Origin: Ruminococcus sp. | GTDB taxonomy: Bacteria; Bacillota; Clostridia; Oscillospirales; Ruminococcaceae | Reading direction: 5' to 3' | Assembly: GCA_021770655.1 (NCBI GenBank) | Contig: JAETQO010000023.1 | Location: 1-64,000 of the forward strand | DNA length: 64,000 bases | Part shown: one piece after another, positions 17,105 to 25,281 of the stretch | Layout of the letters: each line of letters begins with the position of its first letter | How positions within the stretch are numbered: the first letter of the stretch is position 1 | The notes under the pieces: model-generated | What the model saw: the letters and a program-made list of their open reading frames with translations, nothing else | What the model was told of the DNA's origin: nothing | The model's database searches: none | Translations under genes and position numbers: made by a program

Positions 17105-18346
17105 TTTCAATCGCAGGGCTTCCCCTCTTTCAAAACAGTCCACCGGACTGTTTTGAAATTCACCCCTTTCGGAGCTCCTAAAGTAAGGGGATTTCGCTCC
17201 TGCGGGAGCGACGGGGGCTCTGCCCACTCCCACGCCTGAGGTCACAATAGAATACATATTATCCTTCTTTATTATTCCGCAGGGATTTTCCCACATCAGC
17301 CCTATGGTGAGATTTCCGGGGAAAAGCTGTCCGTCGTGAGTGTGACCCGAAAAGTCTATATCCGCTCCTGCGTCGGCAGTTTCCTGAAGTTCGTCCGGTT
17401 CATGAGCTATAACGAATATCGGCTTTGATTTGTCAAGAGGCTCGGTAAGACCGGAAATTTCCGCGCGGCTTCCGTCCTCAGTTCCGGGCTTGTCCGTATC
17501 ACGTCTGCCAACAAGGTAAAACTCGTTATTCACAAGCACAGATTCATCACGGAGGAGCGTTATTCCGCAGTCCTCAAGAAAGCCGTCCATTTTTTCGTCG
17601 TTTGACTGCGAGCCTCCCCAATCGAAGGTAAAGCCCATAAGTATTTTTTCATCGATATCATGATTGCCGTATGCTGCGTAAACGCCGTACTTGCTTTCTA
17701 TAGACTTCAACTGCTTTTTTATCCCCTCGGGATCGTCAAGACCGTCAAAGCTGTTGTCGAAAATATCGCCGGCTATTATGACAATGTCGGGATTCTCGGC
17801 GTTTATTTTTTCGACCATATCGGTTATATGCTCCACGCCTATTGCATAGCCCATATGCAGATCTGCCACCAGTACGGCTTTAAGCTCCTTGGTATCGCCG
17901 CATGACTTTTCCACAGTCACGTTATATTCTTTTGTCTTTATATTTCCGGCATTTATAAATCCGTACAGGCACACCGCCACCGCACAGGCGACCACTACCG
18001 AGCCGACGGAGATAACGCTCCCCCTTGAAAACAGTCTGGTGTTTTTAAGCCTTGTATGCTTTGCAATAAGCCTGAGCAGATCGAAAAGCGCCACGAAAAT
18101 AAGCGCATAAAGCATTATTCCCACCCAATAGGCAGATACACGTCTTATTACGACAGCCACCGCCGACTTCGGCAGTAAAAACGCTATAACAGGCGAAAGA
18201 GCCAATGCAATATACGCCGTCGAAAAGGGCACTTTAAACCTCAGCCAGTTAAATCTATGGTTGCAGTTCTTCACCCAATAGAAAAAGCGGAACATCATAT
18301 ATGCAGACACCGCCAGATAAAGCGGAAGTAAAAATAAAAATATCAT
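17069..18346 (-). CDS. Membrane-anchored metallophosphoesterase with replaced C-terminus
   Basis: Residues 1-145 form about four membrane segments. The rest is a calcineurin-like phosphoesterase (YkuE/YaeI type) with VLVADLHMGYAIG, IIAGDIFDN, YGNHDID, IAHEPD and DFSGHTHDGQLFP, so the metal ligands are complete. A surface substrate such as a lipid or nucleotide phosphate is usual for the family. The natural end should follow IVTSGVG with a few strands. Instead, from about residue 375, the protein is encoded by a 47-bp dispersed repeat (17179-17225), then by a hairpin and by the IS3 element edge. The C-terminal 50 residues are therefore foreign. Activity may survive because the catalytic motifs are upstream. 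Confidence 0.8.
   Translation of the reverse strand: MIFLFLLPLYLAVSAYMMFRFFYWVKNCNHRFNWLRFKVPFSTAYIALALSPVIAFLLPKSAVAVVIRRVSAYWVGIMLYALIFVALFDLLRLIAKHTRLKNTRLFSRGSVISVGSVVVACAVAVCLYGFINAGNIKTKEYNVTVEKSCGDTKELKAVLVADLHMGYAIGVEHITDMVEKINAENPDIVIIAGDIFDNSFDGLDDPEGIKKQLKSIESKYGVYAAYGNHDIDEKILMGFTFDWGGSQSNDEKMDGFLEDCGITLLRDESVLVNNEFYLVGRRDTDKPGTEDGSRAEISGLTEPLDKSKPIFVIAHEPDELQETADAGADIDFSGHTHDGQLFPGNLTIGLMWENPCGIIKKDNMYSIVTSGVGVGRAPVAPAGAKSPYFRSSERGEFQNSPVDCFERGEALRLKCSPFVRQCGII
17179..17225. repeat. 47-bp dispersed repeat, copy 1
   Basis: This stretch is identical, in inverted orientation, to 44774-44820. It contains a TCGCTCC/GGAGCGA hairpin. Here it lies inside the 3' end of the phosphoesterase gene. 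Confidence 0.9.
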
Positions 18347-18458
18347 AAAAGCAGACCAGCCTCCCGTCGCTTGAATAACACAACAAAAACCTCACAACGC
18401 AAAAAATCCGCCACAACAAAAGTTGCAGCGGATAGGGAATGCAAGGATATAACCCTGC

Positions 18459-18535
18459 TGGTCGGAGTGACCGGATTTGAACCGACGACCTCTACCACCC
18501 CAAGGTAGCGCGCTACCAATCTGCGCCACACCCCG
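18459..18535 (-). tRNA. tRNA-Pro (GGG anticodon)
   Basis: The minus strand folds as a full tRNA of 77 bases with encoded CCA. The acceptor stem pairs CGGGGTG with CACTCCG, the D-arm has GCGCAGATTGGTAGCGC, the anticodon stem-loop is CTACC-TTGGGGT-GGTAG, and the T-arm has GTCGGTTCAAATCCG. The loop gives anticodon GGG. Confidence 0.95.
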
Positions 18536-18549
18536 ATTGACCGTATATT

Positions 18550-18578
18550 ATTATACACGATTTTTTCGCTTTCGTCAA
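18550..18578 (-). promoter_or_regulatory. tRNA-Pro promoter
   Basis: On the minus strand TTGACG, a 17-base spacer and TATAAT end 14 bases before the tRNA. Confidence 0.8.
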
Positions 18579-18620
18579 CCCCTTTTTTGAAAAAAGTTGT
18601 TTTTCATTTTTTCGCTCACA

Positions 18621-18668
18621 GTAAAAACAGCGGCTTGCCCGCAGGATACCGCAAGGCAAGCCGCCTTT
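18621..18668 (-). terminator. Terminator of the MATE gene
   Basis: Minus-strand stem GCGGCTTGCC/GGCAAGCCGC is followed by TGTTTTTA a few bases after the gene stop. Confidence 0.8.
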
Positions 18669-18673
18669 AACGT

Positions 18674-20071
18674 TTAATCTTTAAGCTTTATCTGTTTATT
18701 TATCTTCGCCATAATGATAAGCGCGGCGATAAATCCGATAAGCTCGCCGAAAGGGACAGCCGCCCAGACAATCTTTTCCTCCTCAGCCGCATAGGTAAGC
18801 GCAAACGCCGTCGGCAGGGGGATTATCAGCAGTCTTATCAGCGACAGCACCAGAGAGCTTATGCCGTGGTCAAGCGCCTGAAAAATTCCCTGATATGCAA
18901 TGTTTGCACCTGCGAAAAGATAGCCAAGCGTTACTATTCTTATGGCGTATATGCAAAGCTTTTCCGTCTGAGCCGAAAGTGCGAACACTCCGCATATCTG
19001 TTCAGCAAAAATCTGCAAGCCGATAAGTCCGAAAAGCATAAGCGCAAGAGTGTAAAGCATACCGTATTTTATACTCTGCGACACTCTCTTTTTATCGCCC
19101 TTTCCGTAGTTGAACGACACCACGGGAATTATAGTATTGTTCATTCCGAATGCGGCGAAAAATACAAATTGCTGTATCTTATAATAAATTCCGTACGCCG
19201 TGACTGTTGACTGCGAAATGCCGCCTAGAATTATGTTAAGTCCGTAGGTCATTACCGACATAAGCGCCTGAATTATTATGTCGGGGATACCGATTCTGTA
19301 AATGTCTCCGATGATCCCTCTCTGCGGCTTGAAATATCCGAATCCGCCCGGGATCTCCTTGTTTAGCCTGAAATGGAAAATTGCTCCCATTACCATTGTG
19401 AGTATCTGTCCGATGACCGTAGCATACGCCGCGCCCTTTATACCCATTTTCGGGAAAAAGCCCAAGCCGTATATCAGAACGGGGTCAAGCACTATGTTTG
19501 TGACCGCTCCTGCAAGCTGGGCGATAGTCGAAGGCACGGTTCTTCCTGTTCCCTGCAAAAGCTTTTCAAATATCATCGAACCTACCGCGCCGAAAGAAAG
19601 TACGCAGCATATGCTGAGATACTCGTCCGCCATACCCAGCGCTATCGGGTCGGAAGTCTGGGATTTCAGAAAAGCCTGCGTTCCGAAAATACCGAAAAGC
19701 AGAAACACCACATATGTACAGATACCGATAAAAATCGCATTGCCGGCAATTTTTCCGGCTCTTTCAAAGTTCTTCTCTCCAAGACTTCTTGACAGCAGGG
19801 CGTTTATTCCTACGCCTGTACCGACTCCCACGGCGATGATAAGAAGCTGTACGGGAAACGCAAGAGTTAACGCATTAACGGCATATTCGCCCATATTTTC
19901 AAGCTGTCCGTCGGTTATCCTGCTTACGAAAAAGCTGTCCACAATGTTGTAAAACGCCTGAACTATCATAGAAACTATCATAGGCAGACCCATTGTAAGC
20001 ATAAGCTTTGGCATAGGCATTATGCCCATTTTGTTTTCCGTAGTTTTTTCCCGAACCGTATTTTCACTCAT
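18674..20071 (-). CDS. MATE family efflux transporter
   Basis: The 465-residue protein has about 12 hydrophobic helices in two related halves. It contains family landmarks such as LMLTMGLPMIVSMIVQAFYN and NIVDSFFVSRI near the start, and GVGVGINALLSRSLGE. It would export drugs or metabolites using a Na+ or H+ gradient, and the substrate cannot be told from sequence. An AAAGGAGGAG ribosome binding site precedes the ATG. The upstream leader has a terminator-like hairpin, suggesting conditional expression. The gene stands alone. Confidence 0.92.
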   Translation of the reverse strand: MSENTVREKTTENKMGIMPMPKLMLTMGLPMIVSMIVQAFYNIVDSFFVSRITDGQLENMGEYAVNALTLAFPVQLLIIAVGVGTGVGINALLSRSLGEKNFERAGKIAGNAIFIGICTYVVFLLFGIFGTQAFLKSQTSDPIALGMADEYLSICCVLSFGAVGSMIFEKLLQGTGRTVPSTIAQLAGAVTNIVLDPVLIYGLGFFPKMGIKGAAYATVIGQILTMVMGAIFHFRLNKEIPGGFGYFKPQRGIIGDIYRIGIPDIIIQALMSVMTYGLNIILGGISQSTVTAYGIYYKIQQFVFFAAFGMNNTIIPVVSFNYGKGDKKRVSQSIKYGMLYTLALMLFGLIGLQIFAEQICGVFALSAQTEKLCIYAIRIVTLGYLFAGANIAYQGIFQALDHGISSLVLSLIRLLIIPLPTAFALTYAAEEEKIVWAAVPFGELIGFIAALIIMAKINKQIKLKD

Positions 20072-20141
20072 TTTTACTCCTCCTTTTATGTATCCTCCGA
20101 CTGTCTGTCCTCAGCATATCGGAAACCTGATTTTATGGCAG

Positions 20142-20177
20142 AAAAAACAGCATAAGCCCGTTCAATCGGACTTACGC
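20142..20177 (-). promoter_or_regulatory. Attenuator-like hairpin in the MATE leader
   Basis: On the minus strand an 11-bp stem, GCGTAAGTCCG with CGGGCTTATGC, is followed immediately by TGTTTTTT. It lies between the promoter at 20236-20265 and the MATE start, so it would stop transcription before the gene unless an alternative fold forms. An earlier hairpin, CTCCG/CGGAG, lies at about 20210-20225. No known riboswitch class is recognised. Confidence 0.55.
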
Positions 20178-20235
20178 TGCAGCTGCTCATTGATCTGATA
20201 TGCTCCGTTTTTCGCCGGAGTTTTTATTTGTTTAT

Positions 20236-20265
20236 ATTATACCATTTTCCGCACAAAAATGTAAT
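20236..20265 (-). promoter_or_regulatory. Extended -10 promoter of the MATE gene
   Basis: On the minus strand TGGTATAAT (20244-20236) has an ATTACA-like -35 about 18 bases upstream. The leader RNA would be about 155 bases long. Confidence 0.55.
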
Positions 20266-20337
20266 AGCTTTTTTCAACAAACTTTTATTAGGATTCGGAC
20301 GGAAAAATTGTCAAATGCGATTTGGATAATGACAAAT

Positions 20338-20784
20338 TCAGTAGTAATTATCGGGTACTTTTTCGGGTTCGCAATCTATACGAACGCTTATTGATTTTAA
20401 ATATTCGGTTGGACACCGGTCTTGATTAACTGAAAATGCTTCATTAATCATAATTATTATATCATTTCTGTATTCCCAGATGTCCCTTGGAATAGGTATT
20501 CTCTTTATTATCCAGATAATATCTACGCCAGTATCATAATTGCCTTTTCCCCCACGCTTAGTCTCCATTCTTATGACATATCCATTCCACCATAAGTCAT
20601 AAAAATAAGGCATTTCGTCATAACCTCCGCCTATTCCGACAAGATAGGCATTTCTTTCACGATCTGCACACCATTGCGTTCCATTAATCAAAAGATATGT
20701 TCCATTTCCCCAGCAGTTTTTTAATCCCATAGATTTAAAAAATTCGTAGTCTTTTTCGGGGACTTTTTCAAATACAAACGCCAT
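20338..20784 (-). CDS. Hypothetical cytoplasmic protein, 148 aa
   Basis: I place the start at 20784 (MAFVFEKVPEKDYEFFKSMG) because GGGGGAG lies eight bases upstream. The upstream alternative at 20799 would put that site inside the gene. The protein is aromatic-rich (CADRERNAYLVGIGGGYDEM, WWNGYVIRMETKRGG) with no signal peptide or membrane segment. Its look is that of small immunity-like or orphan proteins that accompany polymorphic toxins, but no toxin is adjacent and no family is recognised. It is AT-rich relative to glmU. Confidence 0.7.
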   Translation of the reverse strand: MAFVFEKVPEKDYEFFKSMGLKNCWGNGTYLLINGTQWCADRERNAYLVGIGGGYDEMPYFYDLWWNGYVIRMETKRGGKGNYDTGVDIIWIIKRIPIPRDIWEYRNDIIIMINEAFSVNQDRCPTEYLKSISVRIDCEPEKVPDNYY

Positions 20785-20899
20785 AACAAACTCCCCCATT
20801 TGTTTTATATATTAATTATACACCGGAACTTGGTTTAAATCAAGTATATTTTCCCAATTTAACTTTTTTAGCTGATAAGCCAAAAACGACATATCTGCA

Positions 20900-20928
20900 T
20901 TGACTTTTTATTCCGTTCGTATTATAAT
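20900..20928 (+). promoter_or_regulatory. glmU promoter
   Basis: TTGACT, a 17-base spacer and TATAAT lie about 57 bases before the glmU start. Confidence 0.75.
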
Positions 20929-20984
20929 ATATGGGTATTGATATGCTATTTTCTGCGAGCTACAGGCTCGGAAAGGATCTTGTT

Positions 20985-22412
20985 ATGGAAAACAATGTTA
21001 TTATTCTTGCCGGCGGACAGGGCAAGAGAATGAAAACCAATATGCCGAAAGCGCTCTGCAACGTTATCGGCGAACCAATGCTGGAATGGGTTCTTACTGC
21101 CTGCGAAAAGGCTGAGCTTAAAGAGATCTGTGTTGTGAAAGGCTTTGAGGGCGAACAGATAGACGCTTACCTTTCCTCACGCAAATCAAAGGCGGAGATC
21201 TCCACCGTTATGCAGGCGGAAAGGCTGGGAACAGGTCACGCCGTTATGCAGGCGGCGGATTTCCTTAAGGCACACGCCGACGGAAATACTCTTGTACTCT
21301 ACGGCGACGCTCCGTTTATTGACGCGGATACAATTACAGGCGCACTTGCGTTACATACCGAAAAGAACTGCGGTGTGACGGTCGTTACCTCCCGTGTGGA
21401 AAATCCCACGGGGTACGGCAGGATAATCCGCACCGACGAGGGCATTTCGGGTATTGTGGAGCATAAGGACTGCACTCCCGCTCAGCTTGCTATAACCGAA
21501 ATAAATTCGGGCTGTTATTGGTTCAGGACTGCCGATCTTCTGGAAGTGCTGTTCGACATCAAGCCGAATAACGCACAGGGCGAATATTATCTTACCGACT
21601 GCATAGAACTGCTTATCGCAAAGGGCAAAAAGGCGGACGCTTTTATCTCCGCTAACCCGAACGTTGCTCTCGGCGCAAACGACAGACGTGGTCTGCTTAT
21701 GCTCAACGACATTGCAAGATATGAAATAATCGGGAAGTGGCTTGACGAAGGTATCGAGTTCTGCTGTACGGACGGAGTGTCTATCGGCAATAATGTAAAG
21801 ATAGGCGCAGGCACAAAGATACACAGCGGTGTAATTCTCAGAGGAAACACCGTTATCGGCGAAAACTGCGAGATAGGAAATAACTGCATAATCGAAAACA
21901 CTACCGTAGGAAACGGCGTAAATCTCAACAATGTTCAGGCGTATGAGTCCGTTATAGAGGACGATGTAAAGATAGGACCTTACGTTCAGCTCAGACCTGA
22001 TTCTCACATCAAAAAAGGTGCTAAGATAGGCGACTTTGTGGAGATAAAGAATTCCACTATCGGCGAATACACCGCTGTGGCGCACCTTACTTATATCGGC
22101 GATTCCGACGTGGGCGCAAACGTAAACTTCGGCTGCGGAGTAGTGACCGTGAATTACAACGGCGATAAGAAGTTCAGAACGGTGATAGAGGACAACGCCT
22201 TTATCGGCTGTAACACAAACCTTGTCGCTCCCGTAAAAGTGGGCAAGGGCGCATACACCGCCGCCGGCTCAACAATCACAACGGATATTCCGGACAACGC
22301 TCTTGCAATAGAGCGCGGCAGAGAGACCATAAAAGAGGGCTATGCCGAAAAGAAGCTTAAAGCAAGAACGGAAAAATTTGAGGCTCTTCACCGCAGTTCC
22401 GAGGGAAAATAA
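20985..22412 (+). CDS. glmU: Bifunctional UDP-GlcNAc pyrophosphorylase / glucosamine-1-P acetyltransferase
   Basis: The start at 20985 (MENNVIILAGGQGKRMKTNM) follows GGAAAGG and gives 475 residues. The N-terminal half is a nucleotidyltransferase (LAGGQGKRMK signature, YGDAPF, NSGCYWF). The C-terminal half is a left-handed beta helix of hexapeptide repeats (IGNNVKIGAGTKIHSGVIL, HLTYIGDSDVG, NFGCGVVTVNYNG) that acetylates glucosamine-1-phosphate. Together they make UDP-N-acetylglucosamine for peptidoglycan. In several Firmicutes glmU is followed by prs and pth. Here pth is 2.2 kb downstream after an inserted lipoprotein pair. Confidence 0.96.
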   Translation: MENNVIILAGGQGKRMKTNMPKALCNVIGEPMLEWVLTACEKAELKEICVVKGFEGEQIDAYLSSRKSKAEISTVMQAERLGTGHAVMQAADFLKAHADGNTLVLYGDAPFIDADTITGALALHTEKNCGVTVVTSRVENPTGYGRIIRTDEGISGIVEHKDCTPAQLAITEINSGCYWFRTADLLEVLFDIKPNNAQGEYYLTDCIELLIAKGKKADAFISANPNVALGANDRRGLLMLNDIARYEIIGKWLDEGIEFCCTDGVSIGNNVKIGAGTKIHSGVILRGNTVIGENCEIGNNCIIENTTVGNGVNLNNVQAYESVIEDDVKIGPYVQLRPDSHIKKGAKIGDFVEIKNSTIGEYTAVAHLTYIGDSDVGANVNFGCGVVTVNYNGDKKFRTVIEDNAFIGCNTNLVAPVKVGKGAYTAAGSTITTDIPDNALAIERGRETIKEGYAEKKLKARTEKFEALHRSSEGK

Positions 22413-22433
22413 ACTGCCGAAATTCTGATATAA

Positions 22434-22478
22434 CAAAAAAATCCTGTCTTTTCAAATCACGAAAGGCAGGATTTTATT
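22434..22478. terminator. Bidirectional terminator between glmU and the Xre gene
   Basis: AATCCTGTCTTT pairs with AAAGGCAGGATT, with A-rich and T-rich flanks on the two sides, so it can end both convergent genes. Confidence 0.8.
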
Positions 22479-22689
22479 TATTCATTTTTTTACTGTTGGT
22501 TCGCCCGAGGATATAATCCGTTGACACGTCATAAAAATCCGCAAGTATAAGCAGATGTTCAACGGGGATTGTCAAAACCCCTCGCTCATATCGGGAGTAT
22601 ACCGTTTGGCTTGTAAACAAAAGCTTTGCGATCTGCGTCTGGTTCATATCCCGATCTTCCCGCAAATCACGTAATCTTTGAAAATACAT
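22474..22689 (-). CDS. Xre-family HTH regulator, 71 aa
   Basis: The start at 22689 (MYFQRLRDLREDRDMNQTQI) follows GGGAGGAAATTTT. The whole protein is one Cro/C1-type helix-turn-helix (AKLLFTSQTVYSRYERG, LLILADFYDVSTDYILGRTN). It is divergent from the lipoprotein gene, and the 18-bp palindrome at 22733-22750 between them is a plausible binding site, so it may repress its own gene and the lipoprotein genes. Confidence 0.85.
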   Translation of the reverse strand: MYFQRLRDLREDRDMNQTQIAKLLFTSQTVYSRYERGVLTIPVEHLLILADFYDVSTDYILGRTNSKKMNK

Positions 22690-22732
22690 AAAATTTCCTC
22701 CCAACTTTTGTATAAAATGTAGAAAATAGTTT

Positions 22733-22750
22733 TAGTACCAATCGGTACTA
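22733..22750. promoter_or_regulatory. Candidate operator
   Basis: TAGTACCAATCGGTACTA is palindromic in 16 of 18 positions. It directly abuts the -35 of the plus-strand promoter. Confidence 0.5.
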
Positions 22751-22779
22751 TTGACTTTACCATATTTAAATGTTATTAT
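22751..22779 (+). promoter_or_regulatory. Promoter of the lipoprotein gene
   Basis: TTGACT (22751-22756), 17 bases, TATTAT (22774-22779). The -35 touches the palindromic operator. Confidence 0.65.
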
Positions 22780-22831
22780 ACCATTGTTAGGACTTTTAAG
22801 TGCTAGAAAAATGTCGAAAGAGGAAATTTTT

Positions 22832-23956
22832 ATGAAAAAACTTATTGCAGGATTAATATCTTTGACGCTCACTTTTTCAATGGTATCATGCTCGGACAGC
22901 AGTGGAAACAATAACAATAATCAAGAAGCCGGAAATAATCAAGAAGAAACAGTCGTTGATTCTGCCTCTGAAACAGCGTTTTCAAAAGGAGAACAATATT
23001 TCAACGACGGTGATTATGCCAGCGCAATAAAATCATATGAGCAGGTTGCGGAGGGTTCGCCTAACTACGAAACAGCGCAGGAACGTATTCAGCAAGCTAA
23101 TGAAGAGTACAAAAACAAGATAATTGACGATGTTGCGGAGTATGCCAAAAAATCAGAATATAAGAATGCAATTTCTGTGTTGGAAGAAGCAATAGAAAAA
23201 ATGCCGGACGACAATGACTTAAAGACCAAGCTTGAAGAAATCAACAAGGAACGCTGTGATTATATTCTTGAAGAAACAAATGAAATGGTTCTGAATGATG
23301 ATTATGTCGGTGCTATAGATTTCATTACTAAGAAAGAACAATGCGCCGATACATATCCGGAGGTTGCCGAAAAGCTTGAAGAATATACTGCTGCGTATGT
23401 AAAAAAAGAAATAGAATCGGCTGACGGAATGGTGAAAGACGGCGACTATGACGGCGCAATCGAAGAACTTGGAAATGCTTTAACTACTCTTCCAAGCAAT
23501 GAAGAATTAACGAAGAAGAAAAAAGAACTTGAAGATTCAAAGCCTGTTCCGCTAAGCGATTTTAAAATTACTAACAGCGAACATTTTGAGCAAATTACAG
23601 TTGATGACGGCGCCGCAGAAGATTCAATTGGCAATGTTTATGCTCCGGGAAATTTATATAAATCTTGGGAGGATAACGGAAACGGTTTGGCGGAAATCTA
23701 TGTTGGTAAAGAGTATACAAAACTTAGTGGCATATGTGCAACATCAGACGAATGTACCGAAGCTACAGGCAGACTTGAAATTTATGCAGATGATAAAATG
23801 ATTTATTCTCAAAAATTCAACCGAAAAAGCACCCCGTTTAACATTGATCTGGATATAACTAATTGCGAGTGGCTAAAGATACAAGTTACATTTGTCAAGG
23901 ATACTGGCTATGGACCTGTTACAATTCTACTTTCTAATTTTAGTCTTTATAAATAA
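22832..23956 (+). CDS. TPR lipoprotein with NPCBM-like C-terminal domain
   Basis: The start at 22832 (MKKLIAGLISLTLTFSMVSC) follows AGAGGAAAT and gives a lipoprotein signal with a lipobox ending at Cys 20. After a polar linker come at least three TPR-like repeats (EQYFNDGDYASAIKSYEQVA, KKSEYKNAISVLEEAIEKM, DGDYDGAIEELGNAL). Residues about 270-374 (KSWEDNGNGLAEIYVG, LEIYADDKMIYSQ) form a beta-sandwich like NPCBM carbohydrate-binding modules. It would sit on the outer face of the membrane and may bind glycans or cell wall. It is cotranscribed with the next gene. Confidence 0.8.
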   Translation: MKKLIAGLISLTLTFSMVSCSDSSGNNNNNQEAGNNQEETVVDSASETAFSKGEQYFNDGDYASAIKSYEQVAEGSPNYETAQERIQQANEEYKNKIIDDVAEYAKKSEYKNAISVLEEAIEKMPDDNDLKTKLEEINKERCDYILEETNEMVLNDDYVGAIDFITKKEQCADTYPEVAEKLEEYTAAYVKKEIESADGMVKDGDYDGAIEELGNALTTLPSNEELTKKKKELEDSKPVPLSDFKITNSEHFEQITVDDGAAEDSIGNVYAPGNLYKSWEDNGNGLAEIYVGKEYTKLSGICATSDECTEATGRLEIYADDKMIYSQKFNRKSTPFNIDLDITNCEWLKIQVTFVKDTGYGPVTILLSNFSLYK

Positions 23957-23982
23957 AATCTAATACACGAGGAGAATAATAT

Positions 23983-24498
23983 ATGTACTGTAAATATTGC
24001 GGAGCGGAATTGAAAAATGATGCTCAATTTTGTACCAAATGCGGAAAGAGTTTTTCTGATATTGACAAAAAGAAAAGCTCAGATATAATTGCTAAAAAGG
24101 ATAATAAATCTAATACATTATCGATTATAATTGCAATTATATTTATCCCATTGACAATTTTTATTATTTGGGGAATATCAACAGGTGCTTTCAAGTCTAC
24201 AGAGAGTAAATTAATCGGTACTTGGGTTCCAATTGATGAAAATAAGGATGATGAAGTAATCGTATTTTATGATAACGGTAATTGCGGAGGAAAAGGACTT
24301 GATGATTATGATAAATACACGCTTATTGACGATGATACAATCATAAAATTATCTGGTTCAGATGATTGGGGCGAAAGACCTTTATTGTTAAAGATAACCG
24401 AACTTACCAACGAAAGACTAACTCTTGTTATGCTTGATAAAAACGGAGAACCCTATGATGATGAAGATGCAACAATAACATTGCACAAGCTTGAATAA
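23983..24498 (+). CDS. Zinc-ribbon membrane protein
   Basis: The 171-residue protein begins MYCKYCGAELKNDAQFCTKC, a CxxC/CxxC zinc ribbon, followed by a lysine-rich linker and one membrane helix (about 46-66). The outer domain (KLIGTWVPIDENKDDE, KITELTNERLTLVML) is a small beta-barrel of the lipocalin-like type. Such proteins are common in Clostridia, with unknown role. It lies 26 bases after the lipoprotein gene with a GAGGAG ribosome binding site, so it is likely in the same transcript. Confidence 0.75.
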   Translation: MYCKYCGAELKNDAQFCTKCGKSFSDIDKKKSSDIIAKKDNKSNTLSIIIAIIFIPLTIFIIWGISTGAFKSTESKLIGTWVPIDENKDDEVIVFYDNGNCGGKGLDDYDKYTLIDDDTIIKLSGSDDWGERPLLLKITELTNERLTLVMLDKNGEPYDDEDATITLHKLE

Positions 24499-24516
24499 AA
24501 GTATTTATAATGTGAT

Positions 24517-24545
24517 TTGACAAATCCCCACGCCTATGTTATAAT
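24517..24545 (+). promoter_or_regulatory. Perfect sigma-A promoter for pth-mfd
   Basis: TTGACA, a 17-base spacer and TATAAT occur 92 bases before the pth start. Confidence 0.85.
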
Positions 24546-24566
24546 AAACTGAACAATTAAAAAGCA

Positions 24567-24595
24567 GACCCCGTCCTTTTGCAGGACGGGGTTAT
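24567..24595 (+). promoter_or_regulatory. GC-rich hairpin in the pth leader
   Basis: ACCCCGTCC and GGACGGGGT pair around TTTTGCA, between the promoter and pth. The tail TTATTG is a poor U-tract. It may be the terminator of the zinc-ribbon gene placed downstream of the pth promoter, or an attenuator. Confidence 0.5.
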
Positions 24596-24636
24596 TGTGC
24601 GTTATAATAAAATTACAAAAGGGAGAGTACGGATAT

Positions 24637-25266
24637 ATGAGTATCTGGGACGCATTCAACAAAATATCCGCAGGCAGAGATCAGGAAAACAAGGGCAGTA
24701 AACCCGAATATATTATCGTAGGACTGGGCAACCCCGGAATACAGTATGAAAATACACGGCATAATGCAGGTTTTCTGGCAATTTCCGCGCTTGAAAAAAA
24801 GTATAATTTCAGTACGAACACACATAAGTTCAAGGCGCTTACGGCAAGAGCGGTCATAGGCGGCAAAAGCTGTCTTGTCATGAAGCCCGAAACCTTTATG
24901 AACAACAGCGGCGAGGCTGTAAGCGAGGCTATGGAGTTCTATAAGATACCGCTTGAAAACGTGCTGGTCATATTCGACGACATTTCTCTTGACGTAGGGC
25001 AGATGAGAATACGCCGCAAAGGCTCAGCCGGCGGACATAACGGTATAAAAAGTATTATCGCACTGTGCGGCGGAGAAAGCTTTCCGCGCATTAAAATAGG
25101 TGTGGGCAAAAAGCCCCACCCCGATTACGACCTTGCCGACTGGGTGCTTTCACGCTTTTCCGACGATCAGCTTAAAACCCTCTCGGAAGTGAACGAAAAA
25201 GTCTGCAAAGCCTGTGAGCTTGCGGTGCAGAATAAAATATCCGAGGCTATGAACAGTTTCAATTAG
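24637..25266 (+). CDS. pth: Peptidyl-tRNA hydrolase
   Basis: The start at 24637 (MSIWDAFNKISAGRDQENKG) follows AAGGGAGAG. After a 25-residue lead the conserved core begins EYIIVGLGNPGIQYENTRHN, with the catalytic His in TRHNAGF. PETFMNNSG, IFDDISLDVG and GSAGGHNGIKSI follow. It releases peptides from prematurely dropped tRNAs. The lead extension is longer than in most Pth. It is followed by mfd after 15 bases, a common Firmicutes arrangement. Confidence 0.95.
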   Translation: MSIWDAFNKISAGRDQENKGSKPEYIIVGLGNPGIQYENTRHNAGFLAISALEKKYNFSTNTHKFKALTARAVIGGKSCLVMKPETFMNNSGEAVSEAMEFYKIPLENVLVIFDDISLDVGQMRIRRKGSAGGHNGIKSIIALCGGESFPRIKIGVGKKPHPDYDLADWVLSRFSDDQLKTLSEVNEKVCKACELAVQNKISEAMNSFN

Positions 25267-25281
25267 CGAAAGGCAGTAAAA

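Noticed and set aside
18343..18558. 71-codon open frame
   Set aside because: It runs through the tRNA-Pro gene.
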